Source: Chelonoidis abingdonii (Eukaryota > Chordata > Testudines > Testudinidae). From it: a stretch of DNA of 64,000 nucleotides. Made by a program: the position numbers and the translations under genes. The stretch lies in assembly GCF_003597395.2 (NCBI RefSeq), contig NC_133773.1:130242485-130306484 (forward strand). Direction: 5' to 3'. A model generated the notes under the pieces. It was not told the origin of the DNA, made no database searches, and was given only the letters and a program-made list of their open reading frames with translations. How positions within the stretch are numbered: position 1 is the stretch's first letter; each line of letters begins with the position of its first letter. Below, in pieces: positions 11,866-28,870 of this stretch.

Positions 11866-12003
11866 ATGATGAGAAGAAAGAAGGAGCAACCGAGTGGAGC
11901 ATCACCCTTTGACTTCCTTCATCCACGGGAGACTCCAATTCAGCTTGGACCTAGCCACGTGCAATCCTGTAGACCTAAAGGAACCAGCTCGCCTCTGTGC
12001 TAA
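11866..12003 (+). other. Upstream ORF in the NKX1-1 leader
   Basis: An ATG at 11866 (immediately followed by a second ATG) opens a 45-codon frame that ends at TAA 12001-12003. It is in the same frame as NKX1-1 but is closed by that stop and by a second in-frame TGA at 12058-12060. If transcription starts at the proposed promoter, this short frame would lie in the 5' leader and could reduce translation of the main protein. The peptide itself is not recognised. Confidence 0.3.
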
Positions 12004-12060
12004 ATTGACGATAAACAAAGCAGCTCCCGAGTTGATTGCAAGACAGGAGTTTCCAGCTGA

Positions 12061-18760
<6,700 letters not shown>

Positions 18761-19964
18761 TTCTCTCTGCGCACCTGGCTCCTCCAGAAGCCAAGGGGCA
18801 GCCCCGAGGAGCGCAGTGAACTGAGAACTTCGCAAAACAACAACAAACTATTAATTAATAATAAATCCATCCCCGCCCTCCCACCCCAGAAAACAGTCAC
18901 TCGCCTGAGCTCGGACCCTGACGAACTCGCCGCTCTTTCTCTAGCCATTGGGTTGGGGGGCAGGGGCGTTAGAGGGAAATGGGTGCTGCGGGGCAGGAAA
19001 GAGTTGATGAAAGCGCATTTCCCAAATAGACCTCTTGTTCCGCCCTTTGTTTTTTAAAAGCTTCCCCCCACCCCCGGCCCCCAGCTGAATAGTTCCTTTC
19101 ACCCCGTTATCTTTTAAAACGAGCAAAACTCTTGGGAGCGAGGGTGGTTTTCGCCTTAGAACCAGCTGGAGCTTTGGGCAAAGGAACCCGGCCCCATCCT
19201 AGCGCGGTGGGAACGCGGGCGCTGGACGGGACACGGGGGTGAGCGGGTGGCCGGGGAAAGCCGGGAGCTGCAATGTCAAAGGGCGCCAGCCGGGTTGGCA
19301 AAGGCTGGCTCCGATCTTGACGCCCCATTCTCGCTAGCCGAGCAAGATCTGTCTGTCCCCAATCCCCATCCCTTCCTCCCCACGGAGACACAGCACCAAC
19401 TTTTCATCTGGCCTACAGTCATTTCTACCACCCTTTTTATACGCGCCGCGTCCGGAGTTGGCTTCTGGAAGGAGGAAGAGACGAAATCCTCCCGCTTTCC
19501 TCTTTGTAAATAGACGTAGCTGTAAAGCATCGTTATCTGTATTTTTTCACTGTTTCTTGTTTTTTGTCTGGCCACTTGTAAAAGACTTGAAAAGATTATG
19601 TACCCATTCGACTCTCAGGGTAAAACAGAAAACTACAGGCTTGTCACATTCTTGGTAGGACAACGGGTTATTTTCTTTCGCATTCTCACGATTTTTTCAT
19701 ACTTTGATTTAAAGAAAAAAAGACTAACAGGTAAAAATCAAATCCACGGACCGCGAAAGGAGTCGTGTCTGGTCAGTCCCAGGTGGAGCGAGAGACGTTT
19801 ATTGGTTGCAACTTTTTTTTTTTACATTAATCATCTCTGTATATTTCTGGTTGTTACAAAAGTTTTAACTTTATAAAATTAATGTATAAGGTACGGGAAA
19901 AACGGGGATCCAAAATTAGGGAGAAAGCGAAAGCACTTTGTTTGCTAAACACTTTAAGTCGCTC

Positions 19965-19970
19965 AATAAA
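19965..19970 (+). terminator. NKX1-1: Poly(A) signal of NKX1-1
   Basis: Canonical AATAAA, followed 25-45 bases later by a GT/T-rich downstream element (GGGTCTGTGTGTTTCTCTC at 19995). This is the best-formed polyadenylation context downstream of the stop codon. Confidence 0.65.
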
Positions 19971-19990
19971 CTTTAAGTAAACAGTATCCT

Positions 19991-22394
19991 TCCTGGGTCT
20001 GTGTGTTTCTCTCATTTTTTAACGCTGAAATCTCTGAGGCGGCAAGTTTCAGTTCGCTTTGTAGGAGAAACAAATAACGGAATCAATTCCCTTCTGTAGC
20101 TTTCTAATAAATCGCGCCCTGGTGCAATGCCTTTGACTTCATCATTTGTTGGTTCCGTTTGCTTTGAGACCCATATTAAACGTGGATAGTTACGTAGACA
20201 CAAAAACTTTATTCTCCTTTGCTGTAAGAGGGAACTTTACCTTCTTAGCGATTTTTCCCTGATTTTTATTTTCTTAATTAGCTTGTTTGAGCTCATTAAT
20301 CTCTCCTCATCTCTGCGATATAAAATATAAATGGGAGTGTGGAAGCTGCGGGGTCTATGATTTAGCTGTAGACACGGCGACTGTTTGGATGTATGTACAT
20401 TTCATAACTTGTATGAAATGCATGCGTTGCATCTGAAGAAATGGATTTTTTACCCAGGAAAGTTTATGCCCAAGTAAATCTGTTCTTTAAGGTACAACCG
20501 GACTCCCCGTTGTTTTTGTACATTTCATAAGTTAACTGTTTATGTTCGCACCTTTTTAAAATAGCGAAAAATCACTTGGATTTCTGTAAATTAGCTTTTT
20601 ATTGAACTTCAGAATTAATATTGCCTGCTTTAAAAGTCTTCCCCTAGTTTATATTTTTTTAAATAATGGATATTCTGTCATGGATCTAGGATAATGGAAA
20701 AGAAAAGAAAAGAAGACGCATTGACTATTAAAGATAGTTTGCCATTTAAACTAAAGCTTATAAATCTCCCTTTAAAGAGGATACAAAGTTCTTATCTCGC
20801 TCCCAGCTCTCCTATCTGATCCTATACTTCACACTGGGGAAGGGAAATGTATATGCCTAGGATCCCTTCACGCCAGAGAGCTGATTGCTGCATTTCCAGG
20901 GCACCGAATAATGTTAAGAAACGCAAACAGGAGAGCGAGCTGTAGATTATTAACTTTCCCTCCTTTAATCAGTTCCAGTCCAGCTGATTCCAGACAGCAT
21001 TGGACGGGCTTGTCTCATTTTCCCTGTGACCCTCACTATACCCCCCTCTCTGCACACTACACCACCCTCGCCAAGGGAAAGGTGCCCACTGGCTTTTCTT
21101 CACCCACCACCTCTTCTGAAAGGTTCCAGCGGGAGGAGAGGAGCGGGGCTGGCAGCTAGCAGCAGCCCTGCTGTCTTCGGAGGATAGGCCACAAAAGCAC
21201 TTTTAACAGCGATCCACTCTCAGAGGAGGGTGAAATTAACTACCCCTTTTGGTGGGAGGCAGAGAGGCAGCGCCCCTTTTCCCCAGCCACGCACAAGGCT
21301 GCTCCCGGGCCAGGACTGAGGGACTCGGCTCCGCTCAGCTGGTGCCAGCCCCCCCCCCCCCACGCCGCCCCAGCTAGGTGACAGTATTAAATGATATCTT
21401 TCTAATCCCATTAGCTCCTTCCTCTTGTTTGCTTCCTCCAGTGAGCGTTTCTGACAACCTTTTACTGCCGCTGCTGGCACTTGAAGCGTGAGGAAGTTAT
21501 AGTTTCTGACAGAGGAATTACATGTTCCCCTAGACACAGCTGTCTCCAGATGTACAGGGAGTGGGACCGCAGGGCAGCCAGAGGGAGCGGAGTGCAGTGA
21601 CCGCTCTCAGCCAGCAGAGGGGGCCACAGAAGAGGGGAAGCTCCCCCGGCTCTTAGAGGGAAGGCCTGGGGAGGTGAGAGCAAACGGCATGTCTTGTCCA
21701 GGCAAAGGAGGGCTCCCAGCAGGCAGCAGCTGGCACACGACCAAGTGGCAGGTACCTCTCTGGATCCAGTTTTATTAGTTCAGGTCCATATTGAGCCATG
21801 CCAGCCCCCGCCAACATCAGACTAAACATGGACTCAAGTCCCCATTTACACACATGCACATCCCAGCTGGATCCAAACTTTGCACTGCAGCTTGTTTCCT
21901 GTACAGACCTTACTACCCTCTAAACAGATGTGTTAACAGACAAATATATAGCTGGCCTGTGCCCACAAAAGAATTTCAGCATTAAGGACCGGACTATACT
22001 GATTCCAGCTTGTCCATAGGGAAGCCCTGTGCCAATTACTGCAGAGCCACCTGGTGGGAGTCCTATTAACACTATTCATTTGAGTGCATGATAAAGCCTT
22101 AGTACCAAACACAGAGTATAAACAGCTGGGTGAAAGATCTACAACAGCCAGCGAATAAAACTTTTCCTCTGGACTTAAATTAAAAATATCCAAACTGCTT
22201 CCCTGCCCCTCCCCACTGTTGTGAAAATAAAATATAAACCAATATTTCTTCCCACAGTTTCCCAGATGTAAGACATCCCCCCGCCCCCCCAAGGAAAATA
22301 ATTAGCACAGTAACAAATTACTGCTGAAAGTAACTTGGAGTAGAACTGAGTCCAGATCATTTCTTTGCAGTGTTGTTGTGGCGGTGCTGGTCCC
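19991..22394. other. Intergenic DNA 3' of NKX1-1
   Basis: Unique-looking sequence with no recognised transposon. The first kilobase is AT-rich with homeodomain-type sites (AATTAGCTTGTTTGAGCTCATTAATC near 20277). The stretch 21100-21690 is GC-rich with a C12 run near 21350 and a CTCF-like site. No gene was found. Confidence 0.45.
21611..21625 (+). promoter_or_regulatory. CTCF-like motif downstream of NKX1-1
   Basis: CCAGCAGAGGGGGCC fits the CCASYAGRKGG core, with one extra G before the C, and sits in a GC-rich patch between the NKX1-1 3' end and the repeat-rich intergenic region. It is a plausible insulator between the homeobox domain and UVSSA. Binding is not shown. Confidence 0.35.
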
Positions 22395-22559
22395 ATGATA
22401 TGAGAGAGAGAAGGTGGGTGAGATATTTTTATCTTTTATTAGACCAACTTCAGTTACTGAAAGAGACAAGCTCCGAGGAGCTTGAACTCACTCTCTTTCA
22501 CCAACAGAAGTTAGTCCCATAAAATATATTACCTCACCCACCTTGTCTCTCCATATCAT
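22395..22559. mobile_element. 165 bp fold-back (palindromic) MITE
   Basis: The left arm (ATGATATGAGAGAGAGAAGG...) and the right arm read in reverse complement (ATGATATGGAGAGACAAGG...) match along nearly the whole element, including AGGTGGGTGAG, the ATCTTTTATTAGACCAACTT-like segment and GAAAGAGA. They meet at a perfect AAGCTCC-GA-GGAGCTT centre (22468-22483). It has no coding capacity. The GGTGGGTGAG...ACCAACTT pattern is one I associate with abundant turtle MITEs, but the superfamily is not certain. Confidence 0.75.
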
Positions 22560-22735
22560 TTAGCATTAATGTGACTTGTTACAAACATTAATCAAGGCTC
22601 ACAACATGCCTGATAGACAGGTGTTATCTTCTGTATTTTACAGATGGGGCAAGCAAGTCAAAGAAGGTGTGATTTGTCCAAGGTCAGGGTTTGGTATTCC
22701 ATCTCCTCTCTTAACCACATTGTATTGATTTACAC

Positions 22736-22956
22736 CAGTGGCTCTCAAACTTTTGTACTGGTGACCCCTTTCACACAGCAAGTCTCTGAGTGCAACCCCC
22801 CCTTAAAAGTTAAAAACACTTTTTATATATTTAACAGCATTATAAATGCTGGAGGCAAAGCAGGGTTTGGGGGTGGAGGCTGACAGCTTGCAACCCCCCC
22901 GTGTAAGAAGCTTGTGACTCCCTGAGGAGTTCCGACCCCCAGTTTGAGAACCCCTG
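22736..22956. mobile_element. hAT-type non-autonomous DNA transposon (MITE)
   Basis: It begins CAGTGGCTCTCAAACTTTTG and ends CCCCAGTTTGAGAACCCCTG, inverted repeats of the hAT/Charlie type. The flanking 8-mers ATTTACAC (22728-22735) and TGTTACAC (22957-22964) agree at 6 of 8 positions, as expected for a decayed 8 bp target duplication. It has no transposase frame. It is related in its ends to the element at 3890-4192 but differs inside. Confidence 0.8.
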
Positions 22957-24590
22957 TGTTACACTATCTCCCTGGTCTGAGAGGTTGTACGACAAGTATC
23001 AACAGTTGCCATCCCAGGCAAGTTTTCACGATCAAGAGCAAGCCCCGGAATAAGGAACTGTGGTGGTGAAATCTGGTCTAAATTCATTTCTTCAGTGATA
23101 GCAAGTGAAGGACTGGATGGCCGAGGGGCTTTTCATAATAGAATCTGGAGCCGTTCAGCTCTATGTCACTGGTTTGAATATGGCTCAGGTTGGTAGTGAG
23201 TGAAAGTCATTACCACTGATGGCTGTTCAATAGACTAAATAAGGGTCAGGCCTGCTGGTAATACTTTAATCCTTTTCTTAATTAGACTACATAGTCCGAA
23301 AACAAAGGTGGGTCGAACAATGAAATATGAAACTACTGTTTTGGCTCATCAGGCCTTCATCAGCTGTATTACAGAGCAATCAGATAGATGCCCAGGTTCA
23401 GTATCTGCACTGTTCAGCATGGGAACATGTCTGTCTATATACAGTGAGACTATGTGGAAGACAATAGACCAAGTGTTTGGCAGACTAATCCCAAATGCTG
23501 CAGGTTTGAGTTCGGCTGGCTTGAACGTGCTGCTGCATGTTCATGTTTTCACAGAACCAGATGGGGGAAAGCGGGCCACACATATTTTGCAGGCCTCTGA
23601 AAATTTGGACTGGAACGTTTAAAAAGAATTTCAGGTGCCCATGCTCACAAATCAATCAACAGCAAAATGTCTCCCAACAATCACTATCTGATCACAAAAG
23701 CAGAGAGGAAAAAGCAAGAAGAAATGCACAGATTAATTCAGAAAGATCAGCAGGTGATATGTAGTGTTAAAATAATTGTTACTTTTTTTGTATATTATCT
23801 CACTGTTTATGTAAAACTGTCAAGTTGTACTCACCACGTTCTCATATAAAACTCCATGTTACAAAAGCTTGGGTGGTCAACCAGTAATAAGAGAGAAATT
23901 TTCTTATTTAATTTAGTGGGATCTGTGCCAATCTTAGTCCCAGGATGATTAGAAATCTCACTGGGTTTAGTGGTTACAGTCTTGGTAGCTCAGTCATTAG
24001 CATTTGTCTTGTGAGTATTCAATATTCAAAATCTGGGCTGTTTTGCTTGGCTTCTCAGGTCACATGACATGCGTTTTGTCTCTTCCTGGTTTAGTGTGTA
24101 TGAATCTGGAATCTGTTTTCTGAGAATACTCTGTGAAGTCTGCTCAAAACCTGATGTGCTGGCAAACATCCTGCCCCAGGCACTCATGTGCTACGGTATC
24201 CACAGGTAGAAAACACAACAGGAGCTCAAACACAGGATTTAATTAATCTAGGGATTGTTTTCAGACGTCGTTTTTCAGTGCTAATCAGCTCTAGAATGTA
24301 CTGTATGCAAGTTCCCACTGTGCTGGAACAATTTGTATAGTGGGGCTGCTGAGAGCCATTGAACCAAATTGTAAATCATGTGTATGATGGAAACCACTTC
24401 AAGCCAGCGGGTGCAGCAGCACCCCCAGCACCCATAGTTTCAGCACCTATGCACTGGTCATGGAGCTAGAGCTCAGAAGATAACTAGGCTGATGTGGTTG
24501 TTGTGGAGTCTTTCTGAAGACTGAACGACCACATAAAGAACTCATTAAATTTCTGGGAATTCCAGCAAAGCCCTGGGATTTAAACCCATT
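22957..24590. other. Intergenic DNA, mostly unrecognised
   Basis: Mixed-composition sequence with short open frames only (the longest, 104 codons at 23308, has no family resemblance). It contains a tRNA-like segment (23979-24040). A stretch near 24410-24450 (CAGCACCCCCAGCACCC) resembles a dispersed turtle repeat that I cannot name. Confidence 0.35.
23979..24040 (+). repeat. tRNA-like segment, possible SINE head
   Basis: GTCTTGGTAGCTCAGTCATTAGC resembles a tRNA D-arm with a polymerase III A box (TGGTAGCTCAG). ATTCAAAATCT about 35 bases later resembles a B box. The anticodon and acceptor stems are not convincing, so a functional tRNA is unlikely. A decayed tRNA-derived SINE head is the best guess. 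Confidence 0.3.
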
Positions 24591-24594
24591 CACA

Positions 24595-25676
24595 GATCAT
24601 AACAGACACATTCATTAAATTAAGAAAGATGGGGCTCACAACAAGCATTGTAAAATGGATAAGGAATTGGCTAATGGGGAGAATCCAATGGGTTGTGTGA
24701 AAGGAGAAATACTGGACTGGAGAGAGGTTACTAGTGGAGTTCCTCAAGGATTGGTCTTGGGACTATTCTTATTCAATATTTGTATTAATTCCCTTGGCAC
24801 AAAAAGTAGGAAAGTGCTAATGAATTTGCTGATGATATGAAGTATGAAGGTATTACCGATACAGAGGAGGATCGGGACATTATACACAAAGATCTGGATA
24901 ACCTTGAGGAATGGAGTGGCAGAATTGGGATGAAAGGTCGTGCACCTAGGGTCTAATCATTAGAATTTCTTCTACAAGCTGGGGGTTCATCAGCTGGAAG
25001 CAACAGAAGAGGAGATATACCTGGCTGTATGGATCAATCACAGGATGACTATGAGCCACCAATGTGATGTGGCTGTGAAAAAGGTAAATGTGAATCTACG
25101 ATGTACTAAGCAAGACATTTCCAGTAGAGATAAAGTATTAATGTACCAGGCACTGGGAAGACCTCATTTGGAATATAGTGCACATTTCTGGTCATCCACA
25201 TTCAAGAAAGATTAATTTAAATTGAGCAGGTGCAAAGAAGAGCTACTAGGTTGATCAGGGGAATGGAGGGTTTGTCTTATGAGAGCAGACTGAAAAAGCA
25301 TGGCTTGTTTAGCCTAGCAAAAAGGCAGCCGAGAGGAACTATGATTGTCTCTGCAAATACGTTATGGGGTAAATACCAGGGCGGGTGAGGAGCTATTGGA
25401 CAAAGGACAAGGTTGGCACAGGAACTAATGGATATAAACTGCCATGAACAAATTCAGGCTGGAGGTTTTTCGCTTTCCTCTGCAGTGTGGGGCATGGGTC
25501 ACTTGCTGGAGGATTCTGTACAGCTTGAGGTCTTCAAACCACAATTTGAGGACTTCAATAACTCAGACATAGGTTAGAGGTTTGTTATTGAAGTGGATGG
25601 GTGAGATTCTGTGGCCTGCATTGTGCAGGAGGTCAGACTAGATGACCATAATGGTCCCTTCTGACCTTAAAGTCTA
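24595..25676 (+). mobile_element. Old CR1 LINE, 5' truncated, decayed
   Basis: Fragments of the reverse transcriptase can be read: a SGVPQGLVLG block at about 24733 and an EFADD-like GAATTTGCTGATGAT catalytic box near 24821. C-terminal CR1 blocks follow, including the YSAHFW region near 25178 and VQRRATRLIRG-like at 25230. The 3' untranslated part runs through the typical GACCATAATGGTCCCTTCTGACCTTAAAGTCTATGA at the end. Many stops and frameshifts show it is inactive. Confidence 0.75.
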
Positions 25677-25689
25677 TGAGGCTGGAAAT

Positions 25690-26020
25690 TAGAAGAAGGT
25701 TTCAATCCATCAGAGAAGCGTGGTTCTGGAACAGAATCCCAACTGGAGTTGTGGGGGCAAACAACTTAAATCATTCTGAGAGAGAGCTGGACAAATGTAT
25801 GAGTGTAGTTGTATGGCGGAGTTGCTTGTGAAGGAGGAGGATAGGGCTCAACAGCCCTGGGGCTCACTTCCACTTTATGTCCAATGTTCCCAAAGCTCAT
25901 GCTTCAGGGTTTCAGTCAGCCGCCTGACCATCAGGGGTCAGGAAGGATTTTTCCCCCTTTCAGTGTATTTTTTATCTCCTTTCTCTGAAGCATAAGGGAT
26001 GGCCATGGCTGGAGATGGGA
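25690..26020 (+). mobile_element. CR1-type 3' fragment
   Basis: GAAGCGTGGTTCTGGAACAGAATCCCAACTGGAGTTGTGGGGGC followed by GAGCTGGACAAATGTATGAG resembles the last codons and 3' region of another CR1 subfamily. A GGGTCAGGAAGGATTTTTCCCCC block near 25936 fits CR1 3' sequence. No reverse transcriptase core is present. The limits are approximate. Confidence 0.5.
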
Positions 26021-26124
26021 CACTGGAGGTAGTGAGTCAGGGCTCTGAGGTGGCACCAAGCATTTTCTCTCTGAGATGCTTTGTTGGCTGGTTCTTACAC
26101 ACGTTTGAGGTCTAACTGATTACT

Positions 26125-26935
26125 ATGTGTGGGATCAGGAAGGAATCTTCCCCCAAGACAGATTGCCAGTGAGCTTTGGGATTTTTTTTACCTTCTTCTG
26201 CAGCATATGGGTACAGGTCACTTGCCAACATTGCCAAGGGTAAGCGTTTCCCTGCCACTGCAGGGGCCTCAAGCACTTTTGGGCCTCAGTCCCTCCTATC
26301 CTATGCCTACGGCACGTAATAGTCTTGTCCTGTGGGTCTGTGATGGGGATAAACCCTACACTGAGATGGAAGGGTGAAGGACTATAGTGGGCCCAGATAG
26401 CCCCACCTCTCCAACCCCCTGACTGGAGACTGGGTTGAAAAGGGAGCAACCCAGCTCAGAAGCAGGAGGCTGGGGAGGAGTGCAGACCTACCCCAAGGCT
26501 CCTGCCAAAAAGGGCTGGTGAAGCCTCCCTGAAGGAACAGGACTGTATGTGGTGTCAGTTTGGTTTCTTTTTTTCTTTCTGCTTATCTGGGAGTAGAAGC
26601 TGAGGGAAGAAAGCAGTGGTAGGAAGTGAGCCATGGAAGGTAGCTCAGAGAGCCCTTCCCAGAGGCCAAGCGCTGTTGACCTTCCTAGGTCCCTGGGTCA
26701 CAGCCCGGTAGAGTGAGTGAGCCCAGACTTCCCTACCACCGCCCCATGACCAAGTGGATACTAACCGCTAGGCTCCATGGCCCACCAAGGATCCCATTAC
26801 AGGGTCTCATTCACTTTGGTCTCATTTCAGGGGTGAGATTTAGTGTGTTTATGCTGGGTGGTGTTAGTGACCAGTGATATGCAGGAGTCAGACCAGATCC
26901 GTGGTCCCTTCTAGCCTTAAACTCTATGACTCAAA
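26125..26935 (+). mobile_element. CR1 3'-end pieces with unidentified sequence between
   Basis: TGTGGGATCAGGAAGGAATCTTCCCCC (26127) and GCATATGGGTACAGGTCACTTGCC (26203) match a CR1 3' untranslated block. The end CAGACCAGATCCGTGGTCCCTTCTAGCCTTAAACTCTATGA (26889-26929) is a CR1 terminus. The 550 bp between may be an insertion: it contains GC-rich sequence with a CGCTAGGCTCC block near 26767 and a T-rich run, not identified. Confidence 0.5.
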
Positions 26936-27850
26936 AGAACTGGACCAAGATTCTTTGGTCCCAGTCTCTTGCCACAAACCATCTTTACAATAATAAAATT
27001 ATTCTCTGTCTGAACCAGTCTGAATATACCGCGCTAATCAAAAGCTTATGATACGTAAATACCTGAGGTGGCTAGCATGATTGCCTGGCGCAACAAAAAA
27101 CGCACTGATCCTGGGCCAGTTGACTGCTGGAGCGGTCCCCCAAAATAAGTCACAGCAGCCTCAGGACTACTCTAACCTACCCTAGCTGCTAACAAACCCA
27201 AGGGGTTATTATGGCTGCTAGGGGGTATCTGCATGCAGGGATGCCCCAGCTATACCGATACATCAGCTACAGGGATGAGGTTGGCATAGGAGCTTCTGCA
27301 TCATTCAAGGAGCACTCTACACAGGGAAAATCCTCTGGAGCCTGGATCTGCCAATCCCCGGCTGCTCAACACCAGTGAAGCGTCACCAAACAGCTAGACA
27401 TGTAGGCGATAGGTAGAATAACCATCCCTAACACTTGATTCGTTGATTACACACATTACATGACAGACCCTCAGCTTGTTAAAATAGGTCATTCCGCCCA
27501 AAGTGATCAGACTTGTTTTTATACATATCGCCATACATCACTATCTTTATACCTCTGTAGCTTTCCTTGATGTCAAGCCGCGTCATAAATCAGTAACATT
27601 TTACAGTCATACATTAGTGACTGTATTGCAGTACTCCTAGAACAGCATGTCATAGAAATAGTCACTGTTCATTACAACATGAGTGGGCATGGACTCTTCC
27701 GAGCACCTCGGTCCCAAACTTACGCCAAAGGGCACAGTTCCCTAAGGCAGGAGGCCAGGTCTGCTCACGCAGAACTGCTGTCTTCTCTCTTACTGTTTAC
27801 CCTTTAGAATATCATTCCCCTTTTGTGAAGCAGCAGCAGCTCCCTAACTC
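26936..27850. other. Intergenic DNA, nothing recognised
   Basis: Unremarkable sequence without gene or clear transposon signature. Confidence 0.35.
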
Positions 27851-28063
27851 AGGTTATGTCTGCACTACAATTAGACACCCACAGCTGGCCCATGCCAATG
27901 ACTTGGGTTCAGATTAAGGGGCTGTTTAACTGCAATGCAGATGTTTGGGCTCCCACTGGAGCCCAGACTCTAGGCCTCTGTAAAGTGGAAGCCTGAGTTC
28001 TGCAAGCCCAAGTCAGCAGCATGAGCCAGCCGCGAGTGTCTAATTGCAGTGTAGACGTATCCT
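27851..28063. mobile_element. MITE with 30 bp terminal inverted repeats
   Basis: The left end AGGTTATGTCTGCACTACAATTAGACACCC and the right end in reverse complement AGGATACGTCTACACTGCAATTAGACACTC agree at about 25 of 30 positions. The ends share the GTCTACACTA-like core of other turtle hAT-like MITEs in this window. There is no transposase. The 87-codon reverse-strand open frame over it is fortuitous. Confidence 0.75.
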
Positions 28064-28441
28064 CAATGGTCAGGAGTGGCAGGAGCCTCTTCCACAATTC
28101 TAATGACCCCCAGGGGATGCTCAAGAGCAACTGATTTTGAACTTGACATCCAGAAATAAAAATCTGCAGCAAGAACAGCTAGAAGGTAGAATATCGCAAA
28201 GTCTCTTCAGAAGCCTGGGGTAGAAGCTGCATAACTGGAAATAGATCCAGAGTAGGTTACAGAAGACGATTGACGAACACCTAGCAGGGATATCCCTGAA
28301 TACTGTGAGAGGTATTGAAAAGGTCCCCATCTTTAGATATGTTAGCATTGTGATACAGGAAGTATAATCAGGTCAATTTAGCAGAGCTGTTTTCACTCAT
28401 GTGCCTGAGCAGCTCTAAGTCAAACTCAAATTTCACACACT

Positions 28442-28613
28442 GGGCCCAATTTTCGAACAAGGGCATTTTTACAGGACACCCAGATCCTGCATTTAGATGT
28501 TCAAATCACTGCTGAGGCCTGTAAAACGTGTGTTTACAGGCCTAAGCATCCATCTAAGCCTCCAAATGCAGGATTTCAACATCCTATTTGGGTGCCCGTG
28601 TTTCAAATGGGCC
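28442..28613. mobile_element. Short MITE with inverted ends
   Basis: It begins GGGCCCAATTTTCGAACAAGGGCA and ends TGCCCGTGTTTCAAATGGGCC, which is the inverse with a few mismatches. Inside, ATCCTGCATTTAGATG (28486) is mirrored by CCTCCAAATGCAGGAT (28558). It is non-coding. The family is unknown. Confidence 0.6.
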
Positions 28614-28714
28614 TCCCCAAGGGAGGAAAAGCATCCACCTGCTGTGAAGTTTTGTAGTTGGGAGCTCCCCATTTGCCCTTGGCTCACAAGCGAGCAGCAG
28701 AAGAGGAGGAATGT

Positions 28715-28870
28715 ACAGTTCACCATAGTGGATCAGACTACTGGCTTCTTGAACTGGGTCTTTTGTCTTCAAGAGTAGCCAATATCTGATACTTCACGAG
28801 GTGGCAAAAAAAAACCCCCATGTCCTGGACCTATTGCGCAATGTTGTCCATGGGATAGTTTCTTCTTCAT
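28715..28870 (-). mobile_element. CR1 3'-end fragment
   Basis: CACCATAGTGGATCAGACTACTGG and AGTAGCCAATATCTGATACTTCACGAGG on the plus strand are a diverged copy of the CR1 3' tail in reverse orientation (the GGGTCAGACCAATGATCC / GTGGCCAGTACCAG pattern at 39390-39460). Only the tail remains. Confidence 0.5.
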
